From Bradyrhizobium sp. CCBAU 51627 (GTDB taxonomy: Bacteria; Pseudomonadota; Alphaproteobacteria; Rhizobiales; Xanthobacteraceae), in NCBI RefSeq assembly GCF_028128765.1, contig NZ_LBJG01000024.1, positions 682,001-746,000 on the forward strand: 64,000 nucleotides of DNA, written 5' to 3'. The notes beneath the pieces were generated by a model. The model had not been told where the DNA came from and made no database searches. It saw only the letters and a list, made by a program, of their open reading frames with translations. Below, one piece after another: positions 60,167 through 64,000 of the stretch. The position numbers and the translations under genes were made by a program. Position 1 is the first letter of the stretch, and each line of letters opens with the position of its first letter.

Positions 60167-61093
60167 ATGAGCTTGACGCGGGACAGCAAGAGCACGGATC
60201 CATCCAAGGCAATCAACATCGGGTTTATCGGCCTCGGATCCATGGGCTCAAGGATGGCCGCGCATCTCTGCGCTCGCGGCTATCGCGTGAGGGGATACGA
60301 TGTCAGAGCCGAAGCTCGCGCCGCTTTCGAAAAGGACGGAGGTATCTGGGCCGATGCGGCGAAGGATACCGCGCTGGGAGCGGATTTTCTCGTGCTCATG
60401 GTGGTGAACGTTGCCCAGGCGGAGCAGTTGCTGTTTGAGGCGGGCGTTCTTGACGCTCTGCCAAAAGAAGGCGGCGTTGTGCTCATGGCGACCTGTCCAG
60501 CGGCGGACGTCGAAAGAATATCAAAGGCAGTCGCCAAAACCGGCCGCAGCTTCGTTGATGCTCCCGTGTCCGGAGGAGTCGCGGGTGCCGCCTCAGCTAC
60601 GCTCACCATCATGGCGGCTTGCAGTAACGAAACATTTTCTCGCGTGGAGCCGCTTCTTCAGGCGATGGGAGACAAGGTGCATCATGTCGGATCGAGTCCT
60701 GGGCAGGGGGCGCTGGTAAAGACAATCAACCAGCTCCTGTGCGGCGTGCATCTGGCGGCAGCTGCAGAAGCGGTCTCGCTCGGTGCGCAGGCCGACATAG
60801 ATCCTCAGATCCTGATCAACATCTTCTCTGAATCCTCGGCGTCCAGCTGGATGCTGCGCGACAGGGGCTCCCGCATGATCGCGGGCGAACCTCAGGTGAC
60901 GAGCGCCATCGATATCTTCGTCAAGGACCTCGGAATCGTCCTGGATGCCGGCCTGCGTCTGAAAGCGCCGACCCCGCTGGCGTCGATCGCACAGCAGATG
61001 TTTTTGGCGGTTTCAGGCCAAGGCTTTGGCCAGGTCGACGACAGTCAGGTCGTAAGAGCGTATCGCGCAATGACCGGCATGTCGGGAAGGTGA
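60167..61093 (+). CDS. L-threonate dehydrogenase-like protein (3-hydroxyisobutyrate dehydrogenase family)
   Basis: A 308-residue NAD-dependent beta-hydroxyacid dehydrogenase. It has the cofactor motif GFIGLGSMGSRMAAHL near 24-39, the substrate motif DAPVSGGVAGAASATLTIMA and the catalytic lysine in GALVKTINQLLCGVHLAAAA. The MVVNVAQAEQLLF stretch, the SSWMLRDRGSRMI block and SAIDIFVKDLGIVLDAGLRL point to the LtnD/DenD group, which oxidises L-threonate or D-erythronate to the 3-oxo acid for a DUF1537 kinase. A DUF1537 kinase is encoded at 32036. ATG 60167 follows GAAGGGA; earlier in-frame starts (60017) have no similarity. It is first in an operon with a hydrolase and TRAP system 2. Confidence 0.88.
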   Translation: MSLTRDSKSTDPSKAINIGFIGLGSMGSRMAAHLCARGYRVRGYDVRAEARAAFEKDGGIWADAAKDTALGADFLVLMVVNVAQAEQLLFEAGVLDALPKEGGVVLMATCPAADVERISKAVAKTGRSFVDAPVSGGVAGAASATLTIMAACSNETFSRVEPLLQAMGDKVHHVGSSPGQGALVKTINQLLCGVHLAAAAEAVSLGAQADIDPQILINIFSESSASSWMLRDRGSRMIAGEPQVTSAIDIFVKDLGIVLDAGLRLKAPTPLASIAQQMFLAVSGQGFGQVDDSQVVRAYRAMTGMSGR

Positions 61094-61094
61094 G

Positions 61095-61952
61095 ATGATG
61101 CGCCAGACAAACAGTCAGTTCGCCGATCTGACCGACGTTTCGCTGCATTACTTGACCGCCGGCAAGGGGGATCCCGTGGTTCTCCTGCACGGGATCCCTC
61201 AGTCCTCGCATGAATGGCGGTTCGTCATGCCACGGCTCGCCGAGCGATATTTCGTGATCGCTCCTGACCTTCGTGGACTGGGAGACTCGACCCGTCCGCC
61301 ATCGGGGTACGACAAGAAGACCGTAGCCGAGGACATCTGGCAGCTTGTCAACGGCCACTTGGGAATAAAGCGCTTTCATCTTGTCGGTCACGACTGGGGC
61401 GGGCCGGTCGCGTTCTCGCTCGCTGCACATCACCCGGAGGCGGTCTCGAGGCTCGCGATTCTGGACGTGACGATTCCGGGCGATGGCGGGGAGATGTCGC
61501 AGGGCGGGCGGCGATGGCATCACCCCTTCTATCGCACGCCGGATCTTCCGGAGGCACTCTGCGCGGGGCGTGAGGAACTGGTGCTCAACTGGTTCTTCGA
61601 GAACTACGGCCATCGCGCGAATTGCCTCTCGGAGGACGACAAGCAGGAATATTACCGGACCTACAGGAAGCTCGGGGCATTCCGGGCAATGTTCGGCTAC
61701 TACCGGGCGTTTGCTCAGGATGTCGCGGACAATCAGGCGATATTGGCATCGCAAGGCAAGCTCAAGATGCCGGTTTTGGCGCTGGGCGGCGAGAAGGCAT
61801 TCGGACGCGGGCTCGAGACCATCGAGTCGCTAAAGCGCGTCGCTGAAAATGTGCGGGGCGGCACGATCCCGGACAGCGGACATTGGGTGGCCGAAGAGGC
61901 GCCGGAATTCATCTCCGAGGCGTTATTGGGCTTCTTTGCAGAGAAGGAATAG
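61095..61952 (+). CDS. Alpha/beta hydrolase with Asp nucleophile (epoxide hydrolase / haloacetate dehalogenase type)
   Basis: A 285-residue alpha/beta-fold hydrolase. The oxyanion region is LLHGIPQSSHEWR, the nucleophile motif GHDWGGP has Asp in place of Ser, and the His is in DSGHWVAEEAPEF. An Asp nucleophile marks dehalogenases and epoxide hydrolases rather than esterases. It starts one base after the dehydrogenase stop, so the two are cotranslated. Substrate unknown; it may act on the compound imported by the TRAP system downstream. Confidence 0.9.
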   Translation: MMRQTNSQFADLTDVSLHYLTAGKGDPVVLLHGIPQSSHEWRFVMPRLAERYFVIAPDLRGLGDSTRPPSGYDKKTVAEDIWQLVNGHLGIKRFHLVGHDWGGPVAFSLAAHHPEAVSRLAILDVTIPGDGGEMSQGGRRWHHPFYRTPDLPEALCAGREELVLNWFFENYGHRANCLSEDDKQEYYRTYRKLGAFRAMFGYYRAFAQDVADNQAILASQGKLKMPVLALGGEKAFGRGLETIESLKRVAENVRGGTIPDSGHWVAEEAPEFISEALLGFFAEKE

Positions 61953-62020
61953 GCGCAGGCGTTCGCCCGCGCAGAAATCGACCAAAAGAAAATACCAGTA
62001 ACATTGTGGAGGAGGAGACG

Positions 62021-63034
62021 ATGAGAAAGTTGTCGCGACGCGGCGTGCTTCACGGGGGCGTTGGTATTGCACTTGGTCTTGCATATCCCTCGATTGTCAG
62101 GGCCGAGCCGCAGTTCAAGTTGAAGTTCGCCAATATCATGCCGAAGGATCATCCGCTCAACACGCGGATGACGGAGGCGGCCGAGACGATCCTGAAGCTG
62201 ACCGACGGACGTGTCGCAATCGATGTCTTTCCGAACAGTCAGCTTGGCACCGACGCAGATATGCTGAGCCAGCTGCGGTCGGGCGCGATCGAGTTCTTCG
62301 CATCATCGGGCCTGATTGTAGCCACCCTTGTGCCGGTCGCCGCGATCACCGGAATCGGATTTGCCTTCGCGGACTATTCCCAGGTCTGGAACGCCGTCGA
62401 CGGTCCTCTTGGAAAACACATCGTCGCGAGCTTCGCCAAGTCGAACATCGTTGCCTTCGAGAAGATGTGGGACAACGGCTTTCGGCAAACGACCTCGGCC
62501 AAGAGCCCGATCAAGACGCCCGATGATCTAAAGGGCTTCAAGATCAGGGTGCCGCCGAGTCCGTTGTGGACGTCGCTGTTCAAATCCCTCGGCGCGTCGC
62601 CGACCTCGATTCCGTGGGGCGAGACTTATTCCGCGCTCCAGACCAAGGTGGCCGACGGCCTCGAAAATCCGTTGGCGGGAATCTACTTCGCCAAGATGTA
62701 CGAGGTCCAGAAGTACCTCTCCGAAACCAACCACATGTGGGACGGCTTCTGGTTCCTGGCAAACAAGCGGGCGTTTGACGGTATCCCGGCCTCGGACCGC
62801 GATGTCGTCGTCAAGACGGTCAACGAGGCTGCAGTCAAGCAGCGCGCCGACGTCGCGGCGCTCAACAACTCGCTCCAGGGCGAATTGAGCACGAAGGGCC
62901 TGGAGTTCATCAAGGTCGATACGGCCGCGTTCCGCTCCAAGCTGCAGCAGTCCGGCTTCTACGGCGAATGGAAGGCCAGGTACGGGGACGAAGCCTGGTC
63001 TCTTCTTGAGGCAGCGAGCGGGAAGCTCAGCTGA
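62021..63034 (+). CDS. TRAP transporter substrate-binding protein (DctP), system 2
   Basis: A 337-residue periplasmic protein with a signal of Tat-like form (LSRRGVLHGGVGIALGLAYP, cleavage near VRA-EP). Mature DctP blocks are FANIMPKDHPLNTRMTEAAE, FPNSQLGTDADMLSQLRSGA, KMWDNGFRQTTSAKSPIKTP and the carboxylate-binding arginine in GFKIRVPPSPLW. ATG 62021 follows GGAGGAGGAG; an in-frame start at 61883 lies inside the hydrolase gene. It strongly resembles the DctP at 35441, so the two TRAP systems probably take up related sugar acids. Confidence 0.92.
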   Translation: MRKLSRRGVLHGGVGIALGLAYPSIVRAEPQFKLKFANIMPKDHPLNTRMTEAAETILKLTDGRVAIDVFPNSQLGTDADMLSQLRSGAIEFFASSGLIVATLVPVAAITGIGFAFADYSQVWNAVDGPLGKHIVASFAKSNIVAFEKMWDNGFRQTTSAKSPIKTPDDLKGFKIRVPPSPLWTSLFKSLGASPTSIPWGETYSALQTKVADGLENPLAGIYFAKMYEVQKYLSETNHMWDGFWFLANKRAFDGIPASDRDVVVKTVNEAAVKQRADVAALNNSLQGELSTKGLEFIKVDTAAFRSKLQQSGFYGEWKARYGDEAWSLLEAASGKLS

Positions 63035-63041
63035 GGGCACG

Positions 63042-64000
63042 ATGGCGGTGACCGACGAACCAGTGATGATCAGCGTTCGGCCGGGTCTTGGCCCAAGGCT
63101 GATAGCTTGCCTGATATCTCTCACCGAACTGTTCGCGGCCGCCGTCGTTGCGGTCGAAGTCGGAGTGTTGTCGATCGGCGTGATTGCCCGGTATGTCTTT
63201 CACGCGCCGATCGTCTGGACCGACGAACTCGCTCAGATCCTGTTCGTGTGGCTGTCCATGCTCGGCTCCGCCATCGCGCTGCACCGCGGCCAGCACATGC
63301 GCATGACGGCCCTTGTCGATCGTTTCGGCCCTTCGGCGCGGGCAAACTGCGAAACGGTGGCGTTGTTGGCTTGCGTCGCCTTCATGGTCCTCATGCTCTG
63401 GCCGGCGATCGACTACGCGCATGAGGAGTCGTTTGTGATTACGCCGGCGCTGGAGTTGCCGGGATCGATACGCGCAGCGGCGCTGCCTGTGGGCCTCGTC
63501 CTGATGGTCGTCTTCGCGCTCGCAAAGGTCGGTTCGATTGCACGACAGCGGTTGGTGACCGCCTTTTGCCTGGTGGCCGGCGTCACTGCGCTCGTGTGGT
63601 TGTCTCGCGGCTTCTTCCTGGGCCTCGGAAACCTCAACCTCGTGCTGTTCTTCGTGGGCCTGGTCGGCGTGGCCGTGTTTCTCGGCGTGCCCATCGCATT
63701 CGCGTTCGGCACGGCTGCACTCGGATATATCGGCCTTGCAACCAATTCGCCCGTTCTGACGATTGCCGGGCGGATGGACGAAGGGATGTCGCATCTGATC
63801 CTGCTCGCCGTTCCGCTCTTCGTGTTCCTTGGATACCTGATGGAACTCACAGGGATGGCGAAGGCGATGGTCGACTTCCTTGCTGCATTGCTCGGGCACG
63901 TCAGAGGGGGGTTGAGCTATGTGCTGATCGGCGCGATGTACCTGGTTTCCGGTATCTCCGGTTCGAAGACCGCGGACATGGCTGCCGTCGCACCCTCGCT
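63042..64000 (+). CDS. TRAP transporter fused DctQ-DctM membrane subunit, system 2 (partial)
   Basis: The frame from ATG 63042 is open to the window end and encodes the first 319 residues of a fused TRAP membrane protein. The DctQ part has ARYVFHAPIVWTDELAQILF and GSAIALHRGQHMRM; the DctM part begins near NLNLVLFFVGLVGVAVFLGV and runs through LILLAVPLFVFLGYLMELTG to SGISGSKTADMAAVAP. It starts 7 bp after the DctP stop and is a close homologue of the protein at 33449. The gene continues beyond 64000. Confidence 0.92.
   Translation, partial: MAVTDEPVMISVRPGLGPRLIACLISLTELFAAAVVAVEVGVLSIGVIARYVFHAPIVWTDELAQILFVWLSMLGSAIALHRGQHMRMTALVDRFGPSARANCETVALLACVAFMVLMLWPAIDYAHEESFVITPALELPGSIRAAALPVGLVLMVVFALAKVGSIARQRLVTAFCLVAGVTALVWLSRGFFLGLGNLNLVLFFVGLVGVAVFLGVPIAFAFGTAALGYIGLATNSPVLTIAGRMDEGMSHLILLAVPLFVFLGYLMELTGMAKAMVDFLAALLGHVRGGLSYVLIGAMYLVSGISGSKTADMAAVAPS

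Overview
The window is high-GC DNA with dense, translationally coupled operons. Its gene families (CUT2 sugar ABC transporters, fused TRAP transporters, BKACE/DUF849 enzymes, CoxL-type molybdenum hydroxylases, GcvA-like LysR regulators) suggest an alphaproteobacterium of the Bradyrhizobium/Rhodopseudomonas type. That is an inference from family content, not from a marker gene. No rRNA, tRNA, CRISPR array or intact mobile element was seen. It reads as an accessory catabolic region: about 55 intact genes for uptake and oxidation of sugars, sugar acids, lactones and CoA-activated organic acids, plus a few decayed genes.

Layout. 1-3946: the end of an uncharacterised ABC transporter, a ThDP enzyme and an aspartate-family aminotransferase. 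3950-5650: a graveyard with relics of an amidase, a tyrosine recombinase and a polar amino-acid ABC ATPase. 5716-13322: one tightly coupled operon (crotonase, molybdenum hydroxylase FAD/FeS/Mo subunits, MBL hydrolase, atypical SDR, acyl-CoA ligase). 13336-17841: a double-domain HxlR regulator divergent from a substrate-binding protein, an AbfD-like 4-hydroxybutyryl-CoA dehydratase homologue and CoxG. Three copies of one 19-bp operator tie both blocks into a single inferred regulon. 18055-20133: LrgAB and a GntR/FCD regulator. 20177-28382: sugar ABC transporter 1, three aldo/keto reductases, an unknown protein and a lactonase-like MBL protein. 28585-30554: BKACE divergent from a LysR gene.

30762-41037 is the most interesting part. 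A RuBisCO-like protein overlaps a DUF1537 acid-sugar kinase by 4 bp, followed by a fused TRAP transporter, its binding protein, an SDR, pyruvate kinase and a split transketolase. 41567-48631: PepD, sugar ABC transporter 2, an SMP-30 lactonase and an SDR. 48722-52569 (minus): epimerase, BKACE, MFS, RibD-like reductase and an SDR deletion scar. 53179-57803: sugar ABC transporter 3 and a second epimerase-type dehydrogenase. 57970-58968: an MBL gene killed by a stop inside its zinc motif. 59038-64000: a LysR gene divergent from a threonate-dehydrogenase-like enzyme, an alpha/beta hydrolase and a second fused TRAP system that runs off the window.

Working together (inference): the RLP plus DUF1537 kinase matches the logic of D-apionate/3-oxo-isoapionate catabolism (OiaK with OiaX or OiaT). 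The window also holds every other enzyme class such a route needs: aldose dehydrogenases (AKRs or epimerase-like SDRs), lactonases (MBL, SMP-30), an acid-sugar dehydrogenase (LtnD-like), and enzymes that could channel the products (split transketolase, pyruvate kinase, possibly LrgAB for glycolate). A 40-bp element shared by the transketolase and 60-kb promoters, and an inverted repeat shared by the 29.6- and 30.6-kb promoters, suggest that these blocks are co-regulated.
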